Below, piece by piece: positions 31,562 through 31,674 of a DNA stretch of 31,674 nucleotides. The translations under genes were made by a program, and so were the position numbers. The notes beneath the pieces are model-generated. The model was not told the DNA's origin, searched no databases, and worked only from the letters and a program-made list of their open reading frames with translations. Positions within the stretch are counted from its first letter, which is position 1; every line of letters starts with the position of its first letter. This DNA comes from an uncultured Collinsella sp. GTDB taxonomy: Bacteria > Actinomycetota > Coriobacteriia > Coriobacteriales > Coriobacteriaceae. The DNA lies in assembly GCA_902496115.1 (NCBI GenBank), contig CABUZK010000019.1, positions 1-31,674 on the forward strand, in the 5' to 3' direction.

Positions 31562-31674
31562 GTGCGGACAGAAAGTTGGACCGTGAAGCGGTCCGGACTG
31601 GAGGTTCGCATGTACAGCAGGGAGAAGGTCGAGCTCTTCCTCCTGGCGACGGAGGACGGCATGGGGCCGACCGC
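31562..31674 (+). mobile_element. Probable left end of an insertion sequence (IS3-like), truncated by the window
   Basis: GTGCGGACAGAAAGTTGGAC (31562-31581) resembles the ends of IS3-group elements, which often carry GACAGAAAGTTGGAC. A GGACCG/CGGTCC hairpin (31578-31594) follows, then a ribosome site and a transposase-like start. The exact left boundary and any target duplication cannot be set without the right end. Confidence 0.55.
31610..31674 (+). CDS. Putative transposase, N-terminal fragment (runs off the window)
   Basis: ATG 31610, preceded by TGGAGG, opens a frame with 21 complete codons reaching the window end, beginning MYSREKVELFLLATEDGMGP. It reads like the first helices of a helix-turn-helix OrfA-type transposase protein, and the inverted-repeat-like DNA just upstream supports this. 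The rest is outside the window, so family and intactness are unknown. Confidence 0.55.
   Translation, partial: MYSREKVELFLLATEDGMGPT

Overview
The window reads as a housekeeping stretch of a high-GC, anaerobic, gut-type actinobacterium. I infer the class Coriobacteriia, most likely Collinsella or a close relative. The inference rests on several things seen together: GC-rich coding with strong antisense open frames; a type III glutamine synthetase; peptidoglycan amidation by MurT/GatD; a large ATPase regulator ending in SARP-type DNA-binding and BTAD domains; several 4Fe-4S proteins; and tandem iron-dependent alcohol/glycerol dehydrogenases. No similarity search was possible, so the genus is an inference.

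Layout. 1-1010: end of an unknown gene, then nagB (amino-sugar catabolism) with its terminator. 1401-4397: one very large STAND-SARP regulator. 4395-7482 (minus strand): the ribosome-assembly protein YhbY, an orphan SAM methyltransferase and a PFL/UPF0210 protein, with a striking 134-bp nested palindrome between the last two. 7591-11819 (minus): a methionine operon metF - MetH reactivation protein - MetH core, in which methionine synthase is split into two polypeptides. 11820-12245: a divergent control region with a 50-bp palindrome and a structured leader, then glnN (12246-14333). 14517-15278: an EFR1-type flavodoxin/ferredoxin. 15279-15932: tRNA-Glu(TTC), a displaced copy of its 3' end, and an array of four alternating 16-bp repeats.

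15933-20275 (minus): a three-gene operon of two related helical-repeat proteins of unknown function followed by a MurT-GatD fusion. 20776-24370 (plus): three iron/zinc alcohol-dehydrogenase-superfamily genes, the first two each followed by its own terminator. 24522-27361: a four-cluster ferredoxin with a charged coiled-coil tail, ychF and a small DUF1648-like membrane protein. 27371-28055: a divergent pair (unknown protein / XRE repressor) around a perfect 26-bp palindrome. 28105-28318: a MITE-like inverted-repeat element. 28373-29386 (minus): asparaginase. 29652-31250: guaA. From about 31562 the window enters what looks like the left end of an insertion sequence whose transposase is cut off by the window edge.

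Themes. Nitrogen handling is prominent (NagB, GlnN, GuaA, asparaginase and the MurT-GatD amidotransferase all make or consume ammonia, glutamine or asparagine), as is one-carbon/methionine metabolism and anaerobic redox chemistry. The best candidates for something undescribed are non-coding or operon-level: the nested palindrome at 5968-6101, the regularly spaced alternating repeats at 15734-15870, the paralogous helical-repeat pair in the MurT-GatD operon, and the XRE/unknown divergent pair with its palindromic operator.
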